From the NCBI GenBank assembly GCA_045126355.1, contig JBGVOE010000006.1:1-10778 (forward strand): a stretch of DNA of 10,778 bases. The letters run 5' to 3'. Positions 1-7,531 of this stretch are shown one piece after another. Each line of letters starts with the position of its first letter. The first letter of the stretch is position 1. A program made the position numbers and the translations under genes. The notes under the pieces were generated by a model. That model searched no databases, was not told the origin of the DNA, and saw only the letters and a program-made list of their open reading frames with translations. This DNA is from CAZSIA01 sp045126355. Its GTDB lineage: Bacteria; Bacillota_I; Bacilli_A; Acholeplasmatales; Anaeroplasmataceae.

Positions 1-38
1 TATCAAGCTAAAATACACTTGAAAATTCCATCCTTTTT

Positions 39-139
39 ACATATACATTTATTTGTAGTGACATACATTGAAAGTTTGTTGTGTAAAACATACATAGTTA
101 TTTGTTGTGGTATACTAACATACACGATTATTTAATATA
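39..139. repeat. Cluster of four degenerate ~22-bp direct repeats
   Basis: Four units start with ACATACA or a near match (39, 61, 88, 118). The first three end in TTTGTTGTG or TTTGTAGTG (52-60, 75-83, 101-109). Units 1 and 2 abut, units 2 and 3 are separated by 4 bp, and units 3 and 4 by 8 bp. A weaker fifth unit may lie at 11-33, where ATACACTTGAAAATT resembles the TTGAAAGTT part of unit 2. Irregularly spaced 22-bp sites are typical of transposase-binding ends of IS21/Tn7-like elements, but operator sites or an old tandem repeat are also possible. No gene beside them is visible because the window starts here. Confidence 0.6.
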
Positions 140-171
140 TCAAAATTTTTAATAACAGTTTATAAAAATAG

Positions 172-201
172 AAAGATTAGGACTTCAATCCTAGTCTTTT
201 T
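172..201 (+). terminator. Intrinsic terminator of an upstream transcription unit
   Basis: An 11-bp stem (172-182 with 189-199, one G-U pair) closes a 6-nt loop, CTTCAA, and runs into TTTTT at 197-201. An A-rich flank on the 5' side could let it work in both directions. It isolates the glycosidase gene from whatever lies to the left. Confidence 0.8.
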
Positions 202-213
202 AATTTAATTTTA

Positions 214-242
214 TAGATTTTTTATTATATTAAACTTATAAT
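214..242 (+). promoter_or_regulatory. Candidate sigma-A promoter for the GH43/phosphoesterase operon
   Basis: A perfect TATAAT at 237-242 lies 17 bp after a weak -35, TAGATT (214-219). It sits between the upstream terminator and the first gene, giving a leader of about 60 nt. In DNA this AT-rich a -10 match alone is weak evidence; TATAAG at 279-284 is a second, poorer candidate. Confidence 0.35.
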
Positions 243-308
243 AAAAGTATAGTTACGTTTATTAATAATTTAATATTTTATAAGATACACTTTTAAGAGG
301 TGGTTTAT

Positions 309-2690
309 TTGAGGAAGATATTTTTTTTAGTTTTACTTTTACTTGTTTTATCATCTTGTGGTGGTGTGGAAGAGAGTATTAGTCCTTATGACACATCCTT
401 CTATTATGAAAAGACAAGTGATAAAGTTATTAATTTAGATTTGGAAGACAGAGAATTTTATGATAATAAATTTTTAGAAGATCGAATTCCTAATCAATGG
501 CCTTCTTATGGTATTGGTGATCCTTTTGTATATCGTTTTAATGGTAAATATTATTTATATTGTTCTACAAAAGATCGTTATGTTGGTGTTAAGGCTTGGG
601 TTAGTAGTGATATGATGGATTGGACTCCTGTAACTGGTGAAGGGTTAGAATATGGATTTGTATGCCAAGACCCCTCAACAGTATCTGCCTATGCACCAGA
701 GGTAATTTATCGTGATGGATATTTTTATATGTGTCAATCATCAGGAGGAAATGGCCATTATTTATATCGCGCTTTAAAACCTGAAGGACCTTTTATTCGT
801 ATTACTGATAATATTGGAGATTCTATTGATGGTTCATTTTTTATAGATGATGATGAGACGATGTATTTTTCTAGAGCTAGTTCAGATGGTATTATTATTA
901 AAAAGTTTAATGAAGAAAAATTATGTATGGAAGGTTATGATGTAATTGATGCTTCATTTATGAATGGTTGGACAGAAGGGTCATATATTTTAAAAAGAGA
1001 TGGAATGTATTACTTAACTTATACAGGCAATCACATTATGTCAAATGGTTATCGTGTTTCTTATTCATATGCCACAGAAGAAGAATTTGAAAATAATTAT
1101 GCGTTTAATAAAGGTGATGTTTTATTAATAAATACTGATAATGATTTTAAAGGATTAGGACATTCATCAACTGTGATGGGACCTGATTTAGATAGTTATT
1201 ATATTGCATATCACAATCTTATAAATACAATTCCAACACGTAATTTTAATTTAGCTAGATTATCATTTAATGGTTCTAATATGAGGGCTGACACTTGTAG
1301 TATTTATGATAATTATGCACCTAGATTACCTTTATTCTCATCTGAAGGTAAAGAAGGACTTTTAGAAAAAGATAATTTATATTTAAATGATGTTTTATCT
1401 ACTGATATCTTTAGTGCTGAATTTAATTTTATTGGTGATAATGCTAATTTATATTTTTCATATTTAGATAATGAAAACTATAATTATATAAATGTTAATA
1501 ATAATGTAATCAGTGTATATCAAGTATTAAATAATAGTGAAAAATTGATTGGTAGCGTAAAACTTAATCGAAAATATGATTATACTAAATTACATACAAT
1601 TAGATTAGCTCATAATGATACATTAGATATCTATTTTGATAATATGAGAAAAATAAATGATTTAGAAATAGAGTGTTCTAATGGTTATATTGGTTATTCT
1701 AATAATATAGAAATACACTATACCGCTTTAACTGATGTAGCTAAGGGATCATCTGATAGTAAAGAGATCCATCAAAATAATTTTTCTTTAAAAGATTATG
1801 CCTACTCTAATACTGATATTAAGCTTAATGATGGATTTTATGCCGGCAGTAAAAATATAGTGTTAGAAAAAGATAATGTAGTAACATACCCTATTTTTAT
1901 TAATGAAGATGGTAATCATGATTTTGATTTAATGTTTAAAAAAGATTATGCAGGTAAAAAGGTTAAATTTAGAATTGATAATGGCGATTATATTGTAGCT
2001 AGAGTTCCTGATGTAAAAAATAACAGTAGTGAATATATTAAAACAACAATATTTAAGCAAAATCTAAAGTGTGGGTTACATACATTAACAATAGTTGGTA
2101 TTGATAGTATTGAGGTGATGGAGTTAAGTATTAATTATGTTGAAGAAATACTTGATACATATTCATACAGTTTAGATAATGAGGAAGAATTAAACTATAT
2201 ATCACAGTGGATGATTAGTGATAGTGGGCATGCTGCTAAAGCAGTTGACCGCAATGTTTTATATATACCTTTTGATAATCTTAAAAATTGTGTAGTTGAA
2301 GTTGATGTAATGTTATTAGCAAATACTAATAAAAATTCCGCTGTTGGTATCGTCTTAAGAGCGGATAATGCAGGATTATATCAAACGGAAAACGATACTG
2401 GAATTCAAGGATATTTTTGTGGATTTAATTCATATTCTATCTTTATCTCAAAATATAATTATGAATATTCCCAAAAATTTGTAGCTGAAGAAAAAGTGTT
2501 ACATAAATCAGGAGAAATGCATCATTTAAAAGCTACTATTAAAGACAATAATATTATTTTTGATTTTGATAATGGTAAATATATTTTAGAATATAATGAC
2601 CCATTAAAATATAGCACTGGTAATTTTGGATTATACGCAGATGACGCAAACGCAGTCTTTAAAAATCTGAAAGTATATCCAATTAAATAA
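309..2690 (+). CDS. GH43-family glycoside hydrolase lipoprotein with C-terminal beta-sandwich modules
   Basis: Probably a surface glycosidase cleaving arabinose- or xylose-type linkages. A TTG start at 309 is preferred: AAGAGGTGG (295-303) ends five bases before it, whereas the in-frame GTG at 300 lies inside that ribosome site. From TTG (793 aa), a hydrophobic signal ends in lipobox LSSC with Cys17, so it is likely a lipid-anchored exported protein. A five-bladed-propeller GH43 domain spans about 65-337. The catalytic triad is visible: base Asp71 in GIGDPFV, modulator Asp174 in SIDGSFF, acid Glu223 in TEGSY, with His285 in LGHSS. Three further modules follow: a beta-sandwich (about 347-472), a CBM6/35-like module (about 502-612) and a LamG/DUF1080-like module (about 617-792). 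It is first in a probable operon, 34 bp before the next gene. The exact substrate cannot be read from the sequence, and the accessory-module calls are by pattern only. Confidence 0.88.
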   Translation: MRKIFFLVLLLLVLSSCGGVEESISPYDTSFYYEKTSDKVINLDLEDREFYDNKFLEDRIPNQWPSYGIGDPFVYRFNGKYYLYCSTKDRYVGVKAWVSSDMMDWTPVTGEGLEYGFVCQDPSTVSAYAPEVIYRDGYFYMCQSSGGNGHYLYRALKPEGPFIRITDNIGDSIDGSFFIDDDETMYFSRASSDGIIIKKFNEEKLCMEGYDVIDASFMNGWTEGSYILKRDGMYYLTYTGNHIMSNGYRVSYSYATEEEFENNYAFNKGDVLLINTDNDFKGLGHSSTVMGPDLDSYYIAYHNLINTIPTRNFNLARLSFNGSNMRADTCSIYDNYAPRLPLFSSEGKEGLLEKDNLYLNDVLSTDIFSAEFNFIGDNANLYFSYLDNENYNYINVNNNVISVYQVLNNSEKLIGSVKLNRKYDYTKLHTIRLAHNDTLDIYFDNMRKINDLEIECSNGYIGYSNNIEIHYTALTDVAKGSSDSKEIHQNNFSLKDYAYSNTDIKLNDGFYAGSKNIVLEKDNVVTYPIFINEDGNHDFDLMFKKDYAGKKVKFRIDNGDYIVARVPDVKNNSSEYIKTTIFKQNLKCGLHTLTIVGIDSIEVMELSINYVEEILDTYSYSLDNEEELNYISQWMISDSGHAAKAVDRNVLYIPFDNLKNCVVEVDVMLLANTNKNSAVGIVLRADNAGLYQTENDTGIQGYFCGFNSYSIFISKYNYEYSQKFVAEEKVLHKSGEMHHLKATIKDNNIIFDFDNGKYILEYNDPLKYSTGNFGLYADDANAVFKNLKVYPIK

Positions 2691-2705
2691 ATTTATATAT
2701 TAGAA

Positions 2706-2715
2706 AAGGGAGTGA
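2706..2715 (+). promoter_or_regulatory. Shine-Dalgarno site of the LamG-phosphoesterase gene
   Basis: AAGGGAGTGA lies about 9 bp before the ATG at 2725. With only 34 bp between the two genes and no hairpin between them, this supports translation from a shared mRNA. Confidence 0.6.
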
Positions 2716-2724
2716 AGAAAATAT

Positions 2725-5304
2725 ATGAAATTTATTAAAAAACTTTTTATTTTATTACTGCTTGTAGCATTAACTACTTTTACTCTTTCTACTAGTAATA
2801 TAGTTTGCGCAGAAGGAAGAATGGAAGATGGATTAACATTCCCTAATGCAAGTGAGGTATATGATACTATGGAAAACTTGAAGGTTATGCCTAAAACATT
2901 TGAAGCATATATTCATATTCCTACTTCACAAACTAAGCGTGCAGGTATTATTTTTGGTAATTATGGTCCAGATAATACAACTGCTAGTTACAGTTTTGAA
3001 GTTTATAGTGATGGATATCCAAAACTTTATTATGATGTTGATAATATCGGTTCTAAAAATCCAAGTCCTGTAAATATTAACTTTAAAGAAGTTGATGTTC
3101 GTTCAGAAGGTTTTGTTCACTTAGTTATTGTTCATGATACAGCTAATAAGAAAGCTCATTGTTATTTAAATGGTGAATTAAAGCAAAGTGTGGATGTAGA
3201 TGAACCTGCTGATTATAATGGTTATAATTTTGTACCTAGTAAAACTGCTAGAGTAGGTGGAGATTATCGTGGTGGAAATGGTCAATACTTTAAAGGTAGT
3301 ATTAAAGCTTTAGAATTTTATTCTGATGTTAGAAGTAGCGAAGAAATTAAAGCTGACTATCTAAGAGTATTATCACAAAATCCTGATGATAAAGATTTGA
3401 TTTGTGCATATAATTTTACACAATCAGATGATAAATATTTAAAAGATTTATCAGGTAATGGTTATACATTAGATTACTCTGGTGATGATAATTTAGATAT
3501 TGATGCGATTAAATTTGAAAGTGAATCTAGATATGTTACTAAAGAAAACTATGAAGTATTCCCACATACTTTTGAAGCTGAAGTTTTAATTCCTAAAAAA
3601 TTCTCAGATAGAGCTGGTGTTATTTTAGGTAATTATGGAAATGGTGCTAGTATTAGTTTCGAAATTAATACATCAGGTAGACCAAGATTATTCTATACAG
3701 ATACAACTGGTAAAGATCAATCAATTATTTTCCAAGCTGATGTAAGAACTGGAACATGGACTCATTTAGTAATTACTCATGATTTAGAAAATAAAAAAGT
3801 ATATTGTTATATTGATTCTAAATTAGTAGGAGAATCAGATTTATGTGTCGAATATAATGATAATATTATTAACAGTCCGCTTGTTTTAGGTGGAGACTTA
3901 AGAAGTGGTAACGAACAATACTTTAAAGGATTTATTCGCTCAGTTGCGGTCTTTTCAAGTGTTAGAACACAAGAAGAAATTATTAATGATTATCAAAATG
4001 GTGTAGACTTAAATGATTCTAATTTAATGGCTTGTTATAAAATTGATAAATCTAATGAAGGTAAAGATATCAATAACCTAGCAAGTGATAAATATGATTT
4101 AAATCATGAAACTACTTGGTTTAGCGAAAAGGATGAAGAAGTAATGGATTATGCTTATTCATTCGCTGTTGTTGGTGATACTCAAATTATGGCAAAACGT
4201 TATCCAAATGATTTTGGAAAAATATATGATTGGATAATTGATAATAAAGAAAGTAAAAACATTCAATATGTATTTGGTTTAGGTGATATAACAGATGCTA
4301 ATACTCCACAAGAATGGGCTTTAGCTGGAAGAGAAGTTTCAAAATTAAACGGTGTTGTTCCTTATTCATTAGTAAGAGGAAATCATGATAGTAGTAATAA
4401 CTTTAATAAGACATTCTTTAATAATGAATACTGTAGTCAATTTGATGGTTTCTATGATGAGGCTCAAATCGATAATGTTTATAATGCATTTACTGTTGGT
4501 AAGACTGATTATTTATTAATTACATTAGATTATGGTGCAAGTGATGAAGAATTAGAATGGGCAGGAAGCATTATTGAACAATATCCAAATCATCGTGTAA
4601 TCATAACTACACATTGTTATATGTTTAGAGATAAAACAACACTAGGACCAAACGATGTTTGTCCTCCTGCTGATTCAAATGATGCAAATTATTCACCAAA
4701 CAAAATTTATAACAATGGTGATGAAATGTGGGAAAAATTTGTTTCTCAATATGGTAATATCTTCTTAGTATTATCTGGTCATGACCCATGTGAAAATATT
4801 GTTACTTTACAATCTGAAGGATATCATGGAAATACTGTAACTCAAATGTTAATAGACCCACAAGGAATGGACGCATCAATCGGAGCTACTGGTATGGTAT
4901 GTATGTTATACTTTAATGAGGATGGAACTGAAATGGAAATTGAATTCTATTCTACAGTTAAAAATCAATACTTTAAAGAATCTAATCAATATAGAGTAGA
5001 TATTTCTAAAACAGGAACAAGCACACATAACTATAATATGCAATATGATGAGAAAGAACATTTTGGGACATGTGAATGTGGAGTTACATTTAAAGAAGAA
5101 CATAAATGGGATAATGGTACTTTACTAGATGGAAAAAAAGAATACAAATGTATGGAATGTGATGCAACTCGAGTTGAAATAATTGAAGATGAAAACCCTG
5201 GTAATAATGACTCTAGTGGATGTAATGGATCTATTGTAACATCTATAGCGTTAATTAATATTTTAATGTTTGGAATTATTGTTTCTAAGAAAAAGAAGAA
5301 ATAA
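2725..5304 (+). CDS. Secreted LamG-LamG-calcineurin-type metallophosphoesterase with C-terminal membrane tail
   Basis: Likely an extracellular phosphoesterase held at a surface. The 859-aa product begins with a Sec signal peptide (KK, then a hydrophobic run, about residues 1-29). Two LamG/concanavalin-like jelly-roll domains follow at about 50-215 and 275-425; the segments YFKGSIKALEF (188) and YFKGFIRSVAV (399) show the duplication. The phosphoesterase domain (about 478-745) carries the metal-site motifs GDTQ (D485), GLGDITD (D521), GNHD (N553, H554), TTH (H630) and SGHDP (H686). Gln487 replaces the first-motif His, as in many exported relatives. A cysteine cluster (C783, C785, C809, C812) resembles a small zinc-ribbon-like repeat. 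The end has GC (832-833), a hydrophobic stretch (about 837-853) and five lysines. The first LamG domain could bind glycans; the substrate is unknown. It is the second gene of the operon with the GH43 lipoprotein. Confidence 0.88.
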   Translation: MKFIKKLFILLLLVALTTFTLSTSNIVCAEGRMEDGLTFPNASEVYDTMENLKVMPKTFEAYIHIPTSQTKRAGIIFGNYGPDNTTASYSFEVYSDGYPKLYYDVDNIGSKNPSPVNINFKEVDVRSEGFVHLVIVHDTANKKAHCYLNGELKQSVDVDEPADYNGYNFVPSKTARVGGDYRGGNGQYFKGSIKALEFYSDVRSSEEIKADYLRVLSQNPDDKDLICAYNFTQSDDKYLKDLSGNGYTLDYSGDDNLDIDAIKFESESRYVTKENYEVFPHTFEAEVLIPKKFSDRAGVILGNYGNGASISFEINTSGRPRLFYTDTTGKDQSIIFQADVRTGTWTHLVITHDLENKKVYCYIDSKLVGESDLCVEYNDNIINSPLVLGGDLRSGNEQYFKGFIRSVAVFSSVRTQEEIINDYQNGVDLNDSNLMACYKIDKSNEGKDINNLASDKYDLNHETTWFSEKDEEVMDYAYSFAVVGDTQIMAKRYPNDFGKIYDWIIDNKESKNIQYVFGLGDITDANTPQEWALAGREVSKLNGVVPYSLVRGNHDSSNNFNKTFFNNEYCSQFDGFYDEAQIDNVYNAFTVGKTDYLLITLDYGASDEELEWAGSIIEQYPNHRVIITTHCYMFRDKTTLGPNDVCPPADSNDANYSPNKIYNNGDEMWEKFVSQYGNIFLVLSGHDPCENIVTLQSEGYHGNTVTQMLIDPQGMDASIGATGMVCMLYFNEDGTEMEIEFYSTVKNQYFKESNQYRVDISKTGTSTHNYNMQYDEKEHFGTCECGVTFKEEHKWDNGTLLDGKKEYKCMECDATRVEIIEDENPGNNDSSGCNGSIVTSIALINILMFGIIVSKKKKK

Positions 5305-5313
5305 ATATAAGTT

Positions 5314-5344
5314 AAGATCATAATTAAATTATGGTCTTTTCTTT
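5314..5344 (+). terminator. Intrinsic terminator after the surface-protein operon
   Basis: An 11-bp stem (5314-5324 with 5328-5338, one G-U pair) has a 3-nt loop, TAA, and continues into TTTTCTTT. It begins 9 bp after the stop codon of the phosphoesterase gene. Confidence 0.8.
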
Positions 5345-5365
5345 ATGCCGCTTTTTGTAATATTA

Positions 5366-5374
5366 TGATATAAT
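5366..5374 (+). promoter_or_regulatory. Extended -10 promoter for the 5486 gene
   Basis: TGATATAAT is an exact TGnTATAAT extended -10 element, placed just after the preceding terminator. The -35 position (5346-5351, TGCCGC) does not match consensus, as is common for extended -10 promoters. Transcription would start near 5381, leaving a leader of about 105 nt before the ATG at 5486. Confidence 0.55.
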
Positions 5375-5485
5375 TATTTCACTGATAGTTTTAACTATAA
5401 TTTCATTTGTAATACCAATGTTAAAAATATATAGAATTAAACCAGTTAAAATTATTAAAACAAAAGAATAAGAAAGAGTGATAGT

Positions 5486-6226
5486 ATGATTGCTAAAATT
5501 AAATTAGATGATAGAGAATATTTTTCTTATATTTTCTTTATATGTAAATGTGAATATCAAACTAAAGTAATTGTATATAATGAAGAAGAAAATAAGTTTG
5601 AGTTTATCAATGCTTTTAAAAATAAATATACTTCTGAAAGAGTAGTTTATTTATTTGATTTTAAAGAAGAAGATTTAATTTCCAAAAAACAAATACAACT
5701 ACATTCATCTATCCTTGATGATTGTATGGGGTATTCTTGGCTGATTGAAAATATTGATTTACTTAATGATATTGAAGCAGGAATTAGTGTAGATGCAAAA
5801 TATTTAGAAATAGCTAAAGGCTTAAATTCTACTATTGATGTATATCGTTGGCATGAAGTAGAAAGTCAAGAAGATATAGATGAATTAATGGATATATCTG
5901 GAGCTTTTCACGATTCTTACATTAGAGATATTAAAGGTATTTTCGGTAGACCTTACGAACCAGAATTTGAAACAAAATTTCAAGTAGCGTTTGAAATGTA
6001 TGGTAATAGTTTTGATCTAATGATGGAATTTGATGGTGGTGTAGAAATAAATTATTATTTATATGAACATTTAAACGGTATCTATTTATCTACTATTTTA
6101 ATGCATGAAGGACGTTTCTATTGGATAGATGGTGGCGATGAATTATCACCTATAGATATTAAAGATAATCCATATATTTCATCAGGAAGATTGAGATGGA
6201 AGATTGTTGATAAAAAAGAAAAGTAG
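5486..6226 (+). CDS. Uncharacterised acidic cytoplasmic protein with an FHDSYI-type C-terminal domain
   Basis: I do not recognise the 246-aa product with confidence. It has no signal peptide or membrane segment, is rich in Asp/Glu and aromatic residues, and seems to have two parts. Residues about 1-115 form a mixed alpha/beta region. Residues about 125-243 begin with SGAFHDSYIRDIKG (138-151) and continue as alternating strands (FQVAFEMYG, FDLMMEFDG, GRFYWIDGG). FHDS-type starts of this kind occur in several small hypothetical and immunity-like protein families in Bacillota; that link is from memory of the motif and is weak. The ATG is preceded by AAAGAGTGA (5473-5481), a plausible ribosome site. 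The gene stands alone behind its own promoter and shares a terminator with the convergent peptidase gene. Confidence 0.7.
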   Translation: MIAKIKLDDREYFSYIFFICKCEYQTKVIVYNEEENKFEFINAFKNKYTSERVVYLFDFKEEDLISKKQIQLHSSILDDCMGYSWLIENIDLLNDIEAGISVDAKYLEIAKGLNSTIDVYRWHEVESQEDIDELMDISGAFHDSYIRDIKGIFGRPYEPEFETKFQVAFEMYGNSFDLMMEFDGGVEINYYLYEHLNGIYLSTILMHEGRFYWIDGGDELSPIDIKDNPYISSGRLRWKIVDKKEK

Positions 6227-6241
6227 ATGAGTTTTTAATAA

Positions 6242-6281
6242 AAAAATGGGTTTAACATTTAACTATGTTTTACCCATTTTT
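6242..6281. terminator. Bidirectional terminator between convergent genes
   Basis: A 17-bp stem (6242-6258 with 6265-6281, two T-T mismatches) around the loop TTAACT has an AAAAATGGG arm and a CCCATTTTT arm. Read on either strand it gives a GC-centred hairpin ending in a U tract, so it can end the 5486 gene (+) and the peptidase gene (-), whose stop codons lie 15 bp and 5 bp away. Confidence 0.85.
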
Positions 6282-6285
6282 CAAT

Positions 6286-7422
6286 TTATTTACTTAAATT
6301 TGAAATTACACTATCCCATTCAGCATCGTTAAACATCTTAAAGACATCTTTATTAGAATATTCTGTTAGTTTTTGAATAAATATTTCAAACTTTTCTATT
6401 TTTGACTGGCTATTAATATTAGGGAAATTTTTAAATGTTTTACTAACTGGCTCCCAACCAATTGTATAAGTTATTTCAGTGATTTTAGCCGCTAGTGAAG
6501 AACAAAATAGTACCTTGATATTATCAAGCCTACCATGTTCTTTATATAATTCATCCGCGTAATTATAGTAATTTAATTCTACATCTTTATTTAGACAAAC
6601 CTTAAATCCTTGTTCATACAAAATAAATGGAATTTTAATATTAGCTAAAGCTTCTCCATCAAAGTTCCAATCAGGTTTATCAAATAAATGACTAAGTTCA
6701 TGAAGGGATCCAAATGATACATCTCTTATCTTTTGACGTCTCATTCTAATTACTTCATCTATCATACATTTATTATTTATATGAACTACAGGTTTACTAT
6801 AATAGATATAACCCCAGTTATTACAATTTGTATGTGTGCGGAATTCGATAGTAGGAAATGGCATTAATCCTGTTAGTCTATTATAAGAATAAACTGCCTT
6901 TTCTAAATCATTTGCCCAAGAAAGTAACCAATTATAGTTTGCGTAGTTTAGGATTTCTGGTTCTATTCTTAAAGCTATTTTATTTGTAGTACTTTTTATT
7001 TCGATATAAGGATAACCATTAGTAAGTGATTCATCTTCAAATGTAAAATAAAAGCCATCTCTAAATTCATTTTCTTCACACAGTATTAATTTATTATCTA
7101 TAGAATAGTGAATAAAAGAATTATTAGAGTCTGCGTGTTTTAATAAAATTATCCCATTATCATTTTTAAGAATATTCCAATGTTGTTCAGTATAACCACT
7201 ATCGACTGCGATTTGAAAGTTACCCCACCAATATTCAGCATATAAATGATTTTCAATATCTTTTAAATAAAAACGGTTATCTTCAAATATTTCAACTCTC
7301 CATAAATATCTTTCATTAGAAAGTTGTAGTGTGTTATCAATTATTCCTAAATATAGTCCATTAATATGTCTAATATAAGTAGTGCCATAACAAGGATTAA
7401 GATTATTAAAATTTGTTAACAT
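6286..7422 (-). CDS. Peptidase M60-type (enhancin-like) zinc metallopeptidase with N-terminal beta-trefoil-like domain
   Basis: Probable gluzincin metallopeptidase. The 378-aa protein has the M60 signature HEXXH-X(8-24)-E: His241-Glu242-Leu-Ser-His245, then Glu257 in DGEALANI, with a spacing of 11. The Glu-(V/A)-(T/L)-(N/A)-N/I context and the C-terminal GWEP...KDVFKMF stretch (322-364) also match the family. Residues about 12-130 show repeated strand patterns with aromatic residues (YLWRVEIFEDNRFYLKD, HWNILKNDNGIILLKH), suggesting a ricin/fascin-like beta-trefoil that might bind sugar. Known M60 enzymes are mostly secreted mucin-active proteases, yet this product has no N-terminal hydrophobic segment. 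The start is firm: AGAAGGTGA precedes the ATG and an in-frame TGA lies two codons upstream. It is transcribed alone, divergent from the MORN-SGNH gene and convergent with the 5486 gene. Substrate and location are unknown. Confidence 0.82.
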   Translation of the reverse strand: MLTNFNNLNPCYGTTYIRHINGLYLGIIDNTLQLSNERYLWRVEIFEDNRFYLKDIENHLYAEYWWGNFQIAVDSGYTEQHWNILKNDNGIILLKHADSNNSFIHYSIDNKLILCEENEFRDGFYFTFEDESLTNGYPYIEIKSTTNKIALRIEPEILNYANYNWLLSWANDLEKAVYSYNRLTGLMPFPTIEFRTHTNCNNWGYIYYSKPVVHINNKCMIDEVIRMRRQKIRDVSFGSLHELSHLFDKPDWNFDGEALANIKIPFILYEQGFKVCLNKDVELNYYNYADELYKEHGRLDNIKVLFCSSLAAKITEITYTIGWEPVSKTFKNFPNINSQSKIEKFEIFIQKLTEYSNKDVFKMFNDAEWDSVISNLSK

Positions 7423-7440
7423 AACTCATTCACCTTCTTT

Positions 7441-7459
7441 GTGTATTAATATTATACAC
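7441..7459. promoter_or_regulatory. GTGTAT-N7-ATACAC palindrome over the peptidase -10 box
   Basis: The inverted repeat GTGTAT (7441-7446) and ATACAC (7454-7459) encloses 7 bp. On the minus strand TATAAT (plus 7451-7456) overlaps its right arm and lies about 29 bp before the peptidase ATG, with the ribosome site AGAAGGTGA between. A dyad across a -10 box in a divergent intergenic region is a plausible operator, though short AT-rich palindromes also arise by chance. Confidence 0.4.
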
Positions 7460-7490
7460 TTTTACAACTAGTTTTTTATTAAAAAATAAA

Positions 7491-7496
7491 TATAAT
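7491..7496 (+). promoter_or_regulatory. Candidate -10 box of the MORN-SGNH operon
   Basis: A perfect TATAAT lies 35 bp before the ATG at 7532. The -35 region 17 bp upstream (CTAGTT, 7468-7473) is poor; TTTACA at 7461-7466 is a better -35 sequence but is 24 bp away. The ribosome site TAGGAG (7517-7522) is 9 bp before the start. Confidence 0.3.
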
Positions 7497-7531
7497 TAAA
7501 TTAAAGAAAAATATTTTAGGAGTAAATATAT

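Noticed and set aside
1..135. Open plus-strand frame of 44 codons running in from the left edge to TAA at 133
   Set aside because: It overlaps the repeat array, has an odd Cys/Ile/Thr/Tyr-rich composition and no recognisable motif; an open run of this size at an edge is not enough to call a partial gene.
300..308. GTG at 300 as the start of the glycosidase gene
   Set aside because: The GTG is inside the AAGAGGTGG ribosome site and has no such site of its own upstream; TTG at 309 has ideal spacing and puts the basic residues directly before the signal hydrophobic core.
4906..5321. Minus-strand frames opposite the 3' end of the phosphoesterase gene
   Set aside because: They lie entirely or almost entirely across a well-supported gene, have low-complexity Phe/Ile/Ser content and no ribosome site.
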